The translations under genes were made by a program, and so were the position numbers. Under the pieces are notes generated by a model. The model saw nothing but the letters and a program-made list of their open reading frames with translations, was not told the origin of the DNA and made no database searches. This document shows positions 11,687-21,275 of a stretch of 64,000 nt of DNA, piece after piece (within the stretch, counting starts at the first letter, position 1; every line of letters begins with the position of its first letter). This DNA is from Tepidisphaera sp. (GTDB lineage Bacteria > Planctomycetota > Phycisphaerae > Phycisphaerales > UBA1924): NCBI GenBank assembly GCA_016124375.1, contig WGNV01000010.1, positions 62,001 through 126,000 on the forward strand. Reading direction: 5' to 3'.

Positions 11687-12901
11687 ATGCAGCCGCAAGC
11701 CGCTCCGAGAGTTCTCATCCTCACCGCATCCGTTGGTGCCGGGCACGTCCGCGCCGCCGAGGCCGTTGAACTCGCGCTCAAAGAAATCGACCCCGGCGCC
11801 CACGTCCGCAACGTCGACCTCATGACGTGCGCCACCGCCGTCTTCCGGCGCATGTACTCCAAGTGGTACCTCGACCTCGTCTCTCACGCCCCGCACCTGC
11901 TCGGGTATTTCTACGACCTCACCGACCGCGCCCCTTCCAACTCCACTCGCGACACCATTCGCGTGATGGTCGAGCAGGCCAATCTCGCCCGGCTCGATCC
12001 GATTCTGAACGATCCCCAGGGCTGGGACATCGTCGTCAACACACACTTCCTGCCCGCCGAGATCATCGCCCGTCGCCGTCGCAAGAAGAAACCAACAAAC
12101 GTGCCCCGAAGGTTTCGCGTTGGCGAGGGGCCCGCGTCCGCGTCTGACGTCGCCCCCCAGTTCACCGTCGTCACCGATTTCGACGCCCACGGCCTGTGGG
12201 TCAATGACCCCACCGACCACTACTTTGTGGCCACCGACGAAGCCGCCATCTCGCTGGGGCGCTGGGGCGTGCCGCGCGAGCGCATCACGATCAGCGGCAT
12301 CCCGGTGCACCCTGTATTCGCCAAACCCTTGGACGCCCGTGCCGCCCGCGCCAAGCACGACCTGCCGCAGGACAAACCCGTCATCCTCCTTCTTGCCGGC
12401 GGCTTCGGCGTCGGCCCCGTGGAGACGCTCTTCGATGCCGCCATGCATGTCAAAAGGCCGATTCACCTGGCCGTGGTCTGCGGCAAAAACGACGACCTCA
12501 AGGCGCGCCTCCAACGGGCTGCCAAAGCCGCCCCCCACACAAGCACCATCATCGGTTTCACTCGCGAGATGGACGAACTGATGGCGGCCGCCACTCTCGT
12601 CGTCTCCAAACCCGGGGGCCTGACCACCAGCGAGATCCTCGCGCGCGGGGCGGCGATGGCGATCGTCAATCCCATCCCCGGCCAGGAATCTCGCAACAGT
12701 GATTATCTCTTGGAAAACACCGCGGCGATCAAGATCAACTCGGCCGCCGTCCTCCCCCACAAGCTCAATCAACTCCTCGCAAACGAATCACGCCTCGCGG
12801 CCCTGCGCCAGAACGCGAAAGCCCTCGGCCGCCCCCGCGCCGCCTACGACGTGGCCAGGGCGGTGCTTGCGGCGGCCGGGGCGAGCGGGCGCGACGCCTA
12901 G
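11687..12901 (+). CDS. MGDG synthase/UgtP-type diacylglycerol glycosyltransferase
   Basis: VLILTASVGAGHVRAAEAVELAL N-terminal motif, VVTDFDAHGLWV, C-term VVSKPGGLTTSEILARGAAMAI. Confidence 0.85.
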   Translation: MQPQAAPRVLILTASVGAGHVRAAEAVELALKEIDPGAHVRNVDLMTCATAVFRRMYSKWYLDLVSHAPHLLGYFYDLTDRAPSNSTRDTIRVMVEQANLARLDPILNDPQGWDIVVNTHFLPAEIIARRRRKKKPTNVPRRFRVGEGPASASDVAPQFTVVTDFDAHGLWVNDPTDHYFVATDEAAISLGRWGVPRERITISGIPVHPVFAKPLDARAARAKHDLPQDKPVILLLAGGFGVGPVETLFDAAMHVKRPIHLAVVCGKNDDLKARLQRAAKAAPHTSTIIGFTREMDELMAAATLVVSKPGGLTTSEILARGAAMAIVNPIPGQESRNSDYLLENTAAIKINSAAVLPHKLNQLLANESRLAALRQNAKALGRPRAAYDVARAVLAAAGASGRDA

Positions 12902-13374
12902 AGCTTCGCGACCTTGATAAGCGCGAAAATGAAAAGCGGCACGCCAACGCCGATCAACATGTAGATCACCGGTGCGCGGCTGGTCTCCTTGATGAGATAG
13001 GCCTTGTCGGGGTAGTTCGGGCTCACAAACGCCTGCACCTTCGCTCCCACCGGAAACGCCACGAGCTCTGTCTCCGCGTGCCCCGCGGTCGGGTAGTTGC
13101 GCGGCGTCTTGATCGGACGCATCATCGTCCCCTCGTAGCTTGTGCCGTCGAGCTCGTAGGTGAACTTCACCCGCGGCTCATAGATGTAGCTGGTGATTCC
13201 TCCGGCGTCGTCGCCCGTCAGGTCGCGCACCTCAAAGACACCCGCGGCGGTGATCGTCGCCTGCACGGGGCGGGCTCCGGAGAGCAGCCGCCACTGCATG
13301 TAGAACTCGGAGACGCCCATGGCGAGCATGAGCAGGCTGATGACCCCAAAGACCACAATGAGCGTCATTTTCAT
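12898..13374 (-). CDS. DUF3592-like membrane protein
   Basis: Two TM helices flanking a soluble domain (QATITAAGVFEVR...YEPRVKFTYELDGTSYEG...VSPNYPDKAYLI). Confidence 0.65.
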   Translation of the reverse strand: MKMTLIVVFGVISLLMLAMGVSEFYMQWRLLSGARPVQATITAAGVFEVRDLTGDDAGGITSYIYEPRVKFTYELDGTSYEGTMMRPIKTPRNYPTAGHAETELVAFPVGAKVQAFVSPNYPDKAYLIKETSRAPVIYMLIGVGVPLFIFALIKVAKL

Positions 13375-13767
13375 GGGAGGCTCCGATCGTCCGGGGAATA
13401 CGCGGAATCTCGCGGGCTGCGGGGCGGCTGGTCAATGACGGTGCGGACGCACGGCGAGGAGTCTACCAACCGACACCCCTGCACGAGAAGCAAAGCACCG
13501 AGTCACTTGAGATCGAAACGTCATTACGCCAGCCGGACGATTGGTGGGAGAGACTGACAAGCCGCGAGTGCTCGAGCGAGCGGACCGGAATGCCGCTGTG
13601 GACCAAGCTCCCCAAAGTGTGGTGCAGATTTCGCAGGAGCTTTACCTAGTCTGGTGTCCGGGAGTTGGTGCTTCAACCGTGAAGCCCGGCAGAGCAAAGA
13701 CTTCGGTGGCACGATCCGAAAGCCACCCGCGATTTGTCGCACGACCGAGGGTGCCGCGAACACGAAT

Positions 13768-13798
13768 GGGCCGAGCGACCATTGAGGCCGCTCGGCCC
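13768..13798. terminator. Strong hairpin downstream of the Cys-rich gene (no U-tract)
   Basis: gggccgagcg-accattgaggc-cgctcggccc, perfect 10-bp stem. Confidence 0.45.
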
Positions 13799-13821
13799 GG
13801 GGGACTCATGCTCCCGAGGCG

Positions 13822-14052
13822 TTACTTACCGCAGCACGAGCTGCCGCAGCAGCCCTGCCCGCAGCAGGAGCCGTTGCAGGACGAGCATCCGTCGTCACAG
13901 CATGCCGCTCCGCAGGAGGAGCAGGTCGCGCTGCAGCAACTCTGGCACGGCGCTGCGCAGGCGGAAGGCGCCTTCGCGGCGGTGGGAGCGAGGGAAGAGA
14001 CGCCGGGCATCATTGCCGCGAGGACCGCGGCTTTGAGCATCATCGAAATCAT
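13822..14052 (-). CDS. Small secreted Cys-rich protein (about 16 Cys in about 50 mature residues)
   Basis: MISMMLKAAVLAAMMPGVSSLAPTAAKA leader, then CAAPCQSCCSATCSSCGAACCDDGCSSCNGSCCGQGCCGSSCCGK. Confidence 0.7.
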   Translation of the reverse strand: MISMMLKAAVLAAMMPGVSSLAPTAAKAPSACAAPCQSCCSATCSSCGAACCDDGCSSCNGSCCGQGCCGSSCCGK

Positions 14053-14190
14053 GATGAATTCTCCAAACTTGGTGAATTGATAGAGATACGGTCGCGATGC
14101 GGCACAACGGCCGACGCGCCACAGTCAGAACTGACCCCGGCCACCTCGAGTCGGCGGCAACGGAGAGCTTCACAAATCGTGCTCTGACTA

Positions 14191-14676
14191 CTAGGTGGTG
14201 CGGATGCAGAGCAGAGCGCGCCTGGTTCTATTGGAACTATCCCAAGGCCCCGCGCGGGCGTGCATCATCGTGCCCGTCGGGTTTTCAAACGCCGTTGGGA
14301 TCGGAGTGAGCCAAGCCGGGACAGCAATCGCCGCGCTTGCGAGCTTCGGGATCGAGGGCTTGGACAAGTCGGGCCTGATGAGAATCGGCCCGGTCCGGAT
14401 GAGTACGCATGTGAGCGGGCCGCAGCATGATTTGCCGGCCGAAAGTCCGATCGGAGCGGACGAATCACAACAGTTGTCGGGACGACCCGACGTTGCCGTC
14501 GCGCTAGACCCAAGGACGCAGCGTGCGCAGCCGCCCGAGCAGGAGTCGGTCGAATCGCTCAAGCAGCAGTTCATTTCAGGTGAGACGCGCTGGGCAGCCG
14601 AGCGGCAGCCCGCATAGCTCCAGCCTAAATAGGGCTGAAGCACGATCGCGAGGATGAGAACGAGAATGCGAATCAT
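14191..14676 (-). CDS. Secreted/periplasmic Cys-rich hypothetical protein
   Basis: Leader MIRILVLILAIVLQPYLGWSYA; paired Cys in NCC, CARC, NCC, SCCGPLTC. Confidence 0.6.
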   Translation of the reverse strand: MIRILVLILAIVLQPYLGWSYAGCRSAAQRVSPEMNCCLSDSTDSCSGGCARCVLGSSATATSGRPDNCCDSSAPIGLSAGKSCCGPLTCVLIRTGPILIRPDLSKPSIPKLASAAIAVPAWLTPIPTAFENPTGTMMHARAGPWDSSNRTRRALLCIRTT

Positions 14677-14869
14677 GGCATCGACCGTCAAGGGATGATA
14701 CGGGGGCCGTGGAGCGGGTGATTCGGGCTGCGCTGAGATATCGGAATGAGTTGTGCCCTGATCGAACTTGAACGCTGGGTCATTCGCGGGTTGTACTGGC
14801 CCGCTCCATTACCGGATACCCTACGTCCGAGAGTAACGGCAAGGTTCGGAAAGTGTGAGGAGATTCGAC

Positions 14870-16207
14870 ATGCGCGGCATCGCTTGGATACGACCAGTCA
14901 TGGCCCTCGTTGCGTGTACGCCCATTTCAACGGCCCAGCCGCACTACAGCTCCCTCGCCTCCACCATTTCTTCCGAGCGAGTTTCCGCCACCATCCACAC
15001 CTTGGCCGCTTTCGGCACCCGCCACACGCTCTCCGACCCCGCCTCGACCACGCGCGGCATCGGGGCCGCTCGTGCGTGGATCAAGTCGCAGCTTGACGGC
15101 ATGGGGCCGAACATGGCGGCACGTTTCGAGGAGTTTGACGCCCCGAAGCTGCCGCGGATTCCGAACGGGGCGAAGCTGGTCAACGTCGTCGGTGTCGTTC
15201 GCGGCACCTCAACCCCCGACGACATCGTGTACGTGCTCGCGCACTACGACAGCATGTGCGCGGATGTAATGGACTCCAAGAGCGATGCGCCGGGGGCGAA
15301 CGACGACGCGTCGGGCGTCGCCGCCGCGCTCGAGGTTGCCCGTGTCGTCGCCGCCCATCCGCTCAAGTGCACCCTCGTCGTCGTCTTCACTGCCGGCGAA
15401 GAACAAGGCCTCGTCGGCGCGACCTATCGCGCCAACCAAGCCGCCGCCAACCACGAGTTCATCCGGGGCGTTCTTAATAACGACATCATCGGCGACCCGA
15501 CTTCACCCCACGCTGGCGCTTCGCCGCACGGCGGCTCGACCCCGCGCCTCGTCCGCGTGCTCTCCGAAGGCCTGCCCCGCGACGCCAGCGCCGAAGCGCT
15601 CGCCAAAATCCGCCTCACCAGCGCCGAGAACGACAGTCAAAGCCGCCAGCTCGCCCGTTACATCGCTTTCGTCGCCCGCGAAGAACGCACCGCCGTGCAG
15701 CCGATGCTCGTCTTCCGCCCAGATCGCTTCCTGCGAGGCGGCGACCACCAGCCATTCCTCGATAATCACTTCCCCGCCGTCCGATTTGCTCAGGTTGACG
15801 AGGACTACACCCGCGAGCACGCCAATGTAACAACCAAGGACGGCAAGCCCTACGGCGACGTCCCCGACTATGTTGACTTCGCCTACGTTGCCGATGTCGC
15901 TCGCCTCAACCTCGCCACCGCCGCCTGGCTTGCCAACGCTCCGCGCGCCCCGGCCAACGCCCGAATCGTCACCGCCAAGCTCGACATTGACACCACCATC
16001 CGCTGGGACGCCTCGCCCGGCGCCGCCTCCTACGAAGTCGTGTGGCGCGACACTACCGCGCCCGACTGGCAAGAGTCCCAAGGCACCGCCGCCGTCACCG
16101 AAGTAACACTTCCCATCAATAAGGACAACTTCTTCTTCGGCGTGCGCGCCGTCGGCGGCGACGGACTTCGCAGTCCCGTCACCTTCTGCGGCGCCGCCAA
16201 GGAGTGA
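14870..16207 (+). CDS. M28-family zinc metallopeptidase (aminopeptidase-like), secreted
   Basis: HYDSM, GANDDASGVAAALEVARV, TAGEEQGLVGA metal-ligand motifs. Confidence 0.9.
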   Translation: MRGIAWIRPVMALVACTPISTAQPHYSSLASTISSERVSATIHTLAAFGTRHTLSDPASTTRGIGAARAWIKSQLDGMGPNMAARFEEFDAPKLPRIPNGAKLVNVVGVVRGTSTPDDIVYVLAHYDSMCADVMDSKSDAPGANDDASGVAAALEVARVVAAHPLKCTLVVVFTAGEEQGLVGATYRANQAAANHEFIRGVLNNDIIGDPTSPHAGASPHGGSTPRLVRVLSEGLPRDASAEALAKIRLTSAENDSQSRQLARYIAFVAREERTAVQPMLVFRPDRFLRGGDHQPFLDNHFPAVRFAQVDEDYTREHANVTTKDGKPYGDVPDYVDFAYVADVARLNLATAAWLANAPRAPANARIVTAKLDIDTTIRWDASPGAASYEVVWRDTTAPDWQESQGTAAVTEVTLPINKDNFFFGVRAVGGDGLRSPVTFCGAAKE

Positions 16208-16268
16208 CCACGCCCTCGCGGCCCAACCCGGCAGGTGCCCCGCCGCGCATCACCCTCGCCCCGCCTTC

Positions 16269-17456
16269 TCACACCAGTATGGCTTCGGCCGCCGGCTGGG
16301 GCTTGTCGCCCGTCCGCTCGCACAAGAATCGCTCCGCCAGTCTGGCCACTTCCCGCGGCTGCTCCAGCACCAGCGAGTGCCCGCACCTCGGCAGCGTCAC
16401 CAGCTTCGCCTTCGGCAGCTGTGCCGCGAGCTTGTACCCCATCGATACCGGCAGCACCTCGTCGCACTCGCCCCACACGATCAGCGTTCGGGGCGACACG
16501 TGCGAATACCCCGCCACGATCGGTTCGATCTTGTCCCAGCGTGGGCGACCTTTTTCGTGCGGCACCGCCTGGTGCAGCATTGCCTGCATCGCCAGGCGGC
16601 TGGGCGTGTGGGTGAGCACGCGCAGCTTGTGGTCGGCCTCGCGCCGCATCACCGGCGCGTCCGGCCCGCAGCCACTGAGCAGCGCCGAGGCCAGGTTCTC
16701 TCGCAGAGTTCCCAGCCCTCGCGCTGACCAAATCTTGATGTTCGAAACGCGTCGCAGCCGCGTGAGGTCCGGGTTTTCCTTGTTCACCGCCACGTCCAGC
16801 GGCGCCAGCAGCAGCATGGAGTCCACACGCTCCAGCACGTCCGCAAACTCCTGGCGCAGCGCCGCCGCCGCGAACATGCGGATGACCACCGCCCCGCCAA
16901 GCGAGTGAGCTACGAGGCGCACGCGGGGCGAATCCTTGCGTGTTCGCAGGTGCGATCTCAGGGCGGCGAGCACCCGCCTCGCCAGCGCCCCGGGGGCATA
17001 CAGGGCCCGATTCCGGCGCGTGGGCCGTGGCTTGTCGCTGTCGCCGCAGCCCGGCAGATCGATCAACAGCACGTTGCGCCCCTGCTCGGCCATCGCGCCG
17101 GCGAGGTACCGCCACATGGTGCGATCGGTGAATACGCCGTGAACACACACGATTACTTCGCCCTGCCGCTCGCCGATCTCCTGAGTCGCGATTCGCACCA
17201 GGGGCGAAAGGCCGCCTCCCGTGATGGTCGTCGTCAGGTGTTGTGGGGCGGTCTCAAAGGCCCGCACTAGCGAGGCGAAGGGCTCGAGCGTCCGCTCATC
17301 CGAAAGTCGCCTTTCATACACCCCGCCGCGCCGCGCTCCCAGCAGCTGCGCCCCCAGCGACCACACGCCCTGCCTTACGCGTGCGGCTACCTCCGGCACA
17401 CCGGACCGCGCCGGGCCGAGACTGATCCGCCGAGTTTCCGCCACAAATCGGCCCAT
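16269..17456 (-). CDS. Alpha/beta hydrolase
   Basis: VIVCVHGVFTDRTMWRYLAG, LVAHSLGGAV nucleophile elbow, RCGHSLVLEQP catalytic His region. Confidence 0.85.
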   Translation of the reverse strand: MGRFVAETRRISLGPARSGVPEVAARVRQGVWSLGAQLLGARRGGVYERRLSDERTLEPFASLVRAFETAPQHLTTTITGGGLSPLVRIATQEIGERQGEVIVCVHGVFTDRTMWRYLAGAMAEQGRNVLLIDLPGCGDSDKPRPTRRNRALYAPGALARRVLAALRSHLRTRKDSPRVRLVAHSLGGAVVIRMFAAAALRQEFADVLERVDSMLLLAPLDVAVNKENPDLTRLRRVSNIKIWSARGLGTLRENLASALLSGCGPDAPVMRREADHKLRVLTHTPSRLAMQAMLHQAVPHEKGRPRWDKIEPIVAGYSHVSPRTLIVWGECDEVLPVSMGYKLAAQLPKAKLVTLPRCGHSLVLEQPREVARLAERFLCERTGDKPQPAAEAILV

Positions 17457-17610
17457 GCGCGGCAGAGCGTACTAGCCGCCCTGCCCGGCTTGGGCCCGAC
17501 ATGACAAACTTCGCGCAAGTTGAATGGGACGCACGCAAAGGCGACACGGGCCACGCGTCCTTGCATGGCCCGTGCGAAAAACTTGTTGGTTGTGGCTGCG
17601 GGGCGAGATC

Positions 17611-18192
17611 TCACGCCACCAGGTTGGTGGCGGCCTCGATCGATTCGACCACCTGGCGCACCTGGAAGGGCTTCTTAAGGAAGACGTCAAAGCCCTGCGA
17701 GCGGAGGCCCTGGGCCTGCCCGTCGGTCAGCTTGCCGCTCATCGCGACGATCTTGGTGAACTGCAGTTGCTCGTTCTTCCGCACGCTCTCGGCAAACGCG
17801 CGGCTGTCGGCGTCGCCACCCAGGTGCAGGTCCAGCAGCAAGACGTGCGGCTTGAACTTCTCGCACTCCATCCCCGCCTTGAACGCGCTCGTCGCCGTGC
17901 GAACGTCGTAGCTGGTCTGCTCGGTCAGGATGCGCTCCAGCGTGTCGACGACCTCTCGCTCGCCGTCCACGATCAGCACCCGGGTTCGGCCGGAGTTCAG
18001 CCCCTCCAGCGGAATCCCGTGCGCCCGCATGAACTTCATGAGTTCCGAGGCGGGGATGCGCCGATCGCGGCTGCCCGGGATTCGGTACCCCTTGAGGGAT
18101 CCCGAGTCGAACCACTTGGAGACCGTCCGGGGCGCGACGTTGCAGATCTTCGCAACTTCGCCCGTGGTCAGCACTTCTTTATCGAATGGCAT
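17611..18192 (-). CDS. Response regulator with N-terminal excisionase/MerR-like HTH and C-terminal receiver
   Basis: LTTGEVAKICNVAPRTVSKWFDSGSLKGYRIPGSRDRRIP; RVLIVDGERE...VLLLDLHL...IVAMSG...LKKPF. Confidence 0.85.
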   Translation of the reverse strand: MPFDKEVLTTGEVAKICNVAPRTVSKWFDSGSLKGYRIPGSRDRRIPASELMKFMRAHGIPLEGLNSGRTRVLIVDGEREVVDTLERILTEQTSYDVRTATSAFKAGMECEKFKPHVLLLDLHLGGDADSRAFAESVRKNEQLQFTKIVAMSGKLTDGQAQGLRSQGFDVFLKKPFQVRQVVESIEAATNLVA

Positions 18193-18611
18193 AGGCGCAC
18201 CTCAGGGGAACACACAACGTCGCGCACGCCCGGTGCTCCACCGGACAGGCCGACGCCCGCCATTCGATCGGTCCCCGCACGCTTCATGATGAGCCGAGTA
18301 TGTCGGGACGCGAAAAGATCGCTTTTTAGGACTTTGCACGCACGCGGTCGCCCTCCCCCCAACCTCCCGACCCCCGGGTTTTTTGCAGGCCGGATAACCT
18401 CCCGAAACCGCCAGCCGGCCAGTTGACGCCTTCGCCTCCGGTCCGGTACAGTGTTCGCCTTGGTCCGGGCGGCATCTGTGAGGGGGGCGATCCTCCTTAG
18501 TAGCCGCGCCGGGTGCTGCCTCGTTGCAGGCGACAAGGTTGTGGTTCGGGCTTCTCGGCCCTGCAGCAGGCGGGGCCCGGGGTTCGTAGTTTCTGGCGAT
18601 AGGAGTCGATT

Positions 18612-20849
18612 GTGACGCACCGTTCCGCCTTTGCGTGCTTCTCTTCCGTGGCCTCACCCGCGTTGCTGGCCCGGGCCGCGGTTCTGTCGCTGATGATGCT
18701 CTCCGGCTCGGCCTTTGGCCAGGCCGCGGCTCCTGACGCCGCGCAGAAAGAAGCGGACGCCAACGCGACGCACCTGATCCAGGACTTCGCCCACTACGTG
18801 AAGATCGCCAGCTTCGATGCTGCCGCCGGCACCGGCACGCAGTTCCTCGATCTGAAGCTCGCCCCGACCAAGCTGGTCGACATCATCGAGAAGAGCGGGG
18901 ATCAGCAGAAGATCAACGACGCGCTGCAGATCGCCGCCCGTCGCCCCGAGCTTGCCGACATCGCCGGCAAGATCATGAAGGCCTTCGAAGACGGCAAGCT
19001 GCAGCGGGCCCGCGACCCCAAGGAGATCGCCAAGGCGATCGAGGACCTGACGGGCACGGTGCGCGGGCGCCTGCTCGCCCGGGAGCGCCTGCTGTTCGCC
19101 GGCGAATACGCCCTGCCCCAGTTGCTCGAGAACCTGCTCAAGAACGATAACGCCGCCCGCTCGGCCGAAGTCCAGCGGGTGCTGATCGACCTCGGTCGCC
19201 AGAGCGAGATCCCGCTGTCGGTGGCGATGATGAAAATGCCCGCGGCTCAGCAGGAGCGCGTGGCCAATGTGCTGGGGCTTATTCCCTGGAAGACCAGCCT
19301 GCCCTTCCTGAAGGACCTGTCCGAGACCACGCAGAACGACAACGTCAAGCAGGCCTGCCAGCGGGCGATCAACGCCCTGGGCGGCGCGTCGCAGAGCACG
19401 CAGGAGCTCTACCAGGCGTTGGCCGAGGACTACTACGCCGAGAAGGCCGAGAGCCTCAGCTTCCCGGGTGAGGAGTTCCAGCTTCTGTGGAGCTACGACC
19501 CCGGCACCGGCCTCAACGAGATCGCCATCCGGACCGAGGTGTACAACGAGGCCATGGCCATGCGTCTGGACGAGCGGGCCATGGAGATCGAGCAGGGCAA
19601 CGGCGGCGTGTCGCCCCAGGCCCTGGCGCTGTGGATCGCGGCCAACTTCTCCCGCGAGATCGACACCCCCAAGGGATACATCAACCCCGTTTATCCGCTG
19701 CCGGGCCTGGCCGCCAACGGCGCCAAGCCCCGTCGCACGGCTGACTACTTCGCCGCCGCCGCGGGTGGGGGCGTCGCGCAGCTGGTGCTGGCCCGGGCGC
19801 TCGACGCTCGAGACACCCCGCTGGCCCGCAAGGCCCTGCACATCGTGGAAGAGACCGCGGGCGGGCGTGCCATCCAGCCCGATGGCGAGCGGACCCCGCT
19901 GGTGGACGCGCTGACCTACCCCGACCGTCGCGTGCAGACCGAGGCCGCCCTGGCCATCGGCATCAGCCAGCCGCAGGAGACCTTCTCCGGCGCCGAACGC
20001 GTGGTTCCCACGCTTGCCTCGGGTCTGAAGGGCAGCACGGCCCAGTACGCCGTCGTGATCGGCGGTAACACCGAGAACTACCAGGTTGCCCGGCGTTCGC
20101 TGGAGAAGCTCGGTTACTCCGTGCTTCCGCACGGCGACCACCTGGCCGACATCGCCACCCTGGTGGCCGAGGCCCCCAGCATCGACTTCGTGATGGTGCT
20201 TGGCCAGAACTCGGAAAAGTTGCCCCCGGTGGTCGACGAGATTCGCGGCACCATCAAGACCGCCGCGAGCCCCGTGCTGGCCATGACCGGTCCCGAGTCG
20301 TACTCCGAACTGCGGCACCGCTACGACGGGACGCAGGGCGTCGGGGTGCGCCAGGTCGGCATCAGCGAAGACCAGACGGAGAAGGCGATTACCGACCTGG
20401 CGATCGCCACGACGGGCGGGCCGATCTCGGCGGGCGAAGCCGCCGACTACGCCAAGCGGTGCCTGGCGGCTCTGCGTGACCTCGCGGTGTCGGGGAACCA
20501 GGTGCTGAACGTGGGCGACGCGGCGACCACGCTGATCGGTGCCCTGAGCGAGAAGAACGCGGATGTCTCGGGCATCTGCGAGGTGCTCAGCCGCATCGAC
20601 CAGGACCGGGCCCAGCGTGCCGTGCTGGACGCGGCCATGAAGTCGGGCGGTGCGGACCGGGTCGCGCTGCTGGGCAAGGTGGCAGACTCGGCCAAGCGGT
20701 TCGGCAACAAGTTGGAGGCTCGCCAGGTCGCGGGGGTGCTTGACCTCGCCGCCAAGGGCGACGAGGCGGAGGCGACTGCGGCGGCGGCGCTGCTGGGCGC
20801 GCTGCAGGTGCCCAACAACGAGCTGATGCCGCTGATCTTGAGCAAGTAA
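18612..20849 (+). CDS. Exported HEAT-like repeat protein with C-terminal receiver-like domain
   Basis: Signal peptide ...MMLSGSAFGQA; helical repeats; VVIGGNTENYQVARRSLEKLGYSVLPHGDHLADIATLVAEAPSIDFVMVLGQNSEKLPPVVDEIRGTIKTAASPVLAMTGP. Confidence 0.65.
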   Translation: MTHRSAFACFSSVASPALLARAAVLSLMMLSGSAFGQAAAPDAAQKEADANATHLIQDFAHYVKIASFDAAAGTGTQFLDLKLAPTKLVDIIEKSGDQQKINDALQIAARRPELADIAGKIMKAFEDGKLQRARDPKEIAKAIEDLTGTVRGRLLARERLLFAGEYALPQLLENLLKNDNAARSAEVQRVLIDLGRQSEIPLSVAMMKMPAAQQERVANVLGLIPWKTSLPFLKDLSETTQNDNVKQACQRAINALGGASQSTQELYQALAEDYYAEKAESLSFPGEEFQLLWSYDPGTGLNEIAIRTEVYNEAMAMRLDERAMEIEQGNGGVSPQALALWIAANFSREIDTPKGYINPVYPLPGLAANGAKPRRTADYFAAAAGGGVAQLVLARALDARDTPLARKALHIVEETAGGRAIQPDGERTPLVDALTYPDRRVQTEAALAIGISQPQETFSGAERVVPTLASGLKGSTAQYAVVIGGNTENYQVARRSLEKLGYSVLPHGDHLADIATLVAEAPSIDFVMVLGQNSEKLPPVVDEIRGTIKTAASPVLAMTGPESYSELRHRYDGTQGVGVRQVGISEDQTEKAITDLAIATTGGPISAGEAADYAKRCLAALRDLAVSGNQVLNVGDAATTLIGALSEKNADVSGICEVLSRIDQDRAQRAVLDAAMKSGGADRVALLGKVADSAKRFGNKLEARQVAGVLDLAAKGDEAEATAAAALLGALQVPNNELMPLILSK

Positions 20850-20888
20850 GCGCCAGCTCGGAATCTACGCCCAGGCCGAAAAAGAGCC

Positions 20889-20925
20889 CGCGACGCGAAC
20901 CATTCGCGTCGCGGCTTTGTTTTTG
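20889..20925 (+). terminator. Rho-independent terminator
   Basis: cgcgacgcgaa-cca-ttcgcgtcgcg followed by gctttgttttt. Confidence 0.9.
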
Positions 20926-21275
20926 GCCGGGGTGGTCTTCAGGCCCGTTTGGGATTGCCGTGCCGCCGGTTGCGGCTTTCGCGCAAGGGGCCCGGCTTCT
21001 CGGACACCCTGGTTTCCATAAAAGCGTCGGTCGTTGCGTTGTGGAAACGTTGCGGCTGGGCGCTCTCGGCGCGGGCGTTACAGGCGGCGCGGGCGCCCGG
21101 CGGAGATCGTGCCGCGGCTGAACGAAGCCGGCGCGAAGGCCGATCCACTTGCACCGAATGTGCCCGCGTGTGTGGGCGTCGGCGCCTCGGGGTTCCGGAG
21201 GAGGATCCCTTGGGCAGAGCTTCGAGGCGTGGTCGCTCTCGAGTGGTCGGAATCCAATTGGAAGGAGTTGTAAGC

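Noticed and set aside
10283-12772. 829-aa minus ORF
   Set aside because: Runs antisense to the glycosyltransferase and overlaps the PEP-CTERM-like gene out of frame; composition is GC-driven.
13500-13800. Unannotated region with several overlapping ORFs
   Set aside because: ORFs mutually overlap and lack good starts or motifs; only the hairpin at 13768-13798 is supportable.
18193-18603. Possible structured leader or riboswitch upstream of the HEAT-type gene
   Set aside because: Long GC-rich leader with hairpins but no recognised riboswitch consensus; covariance search would be needed.
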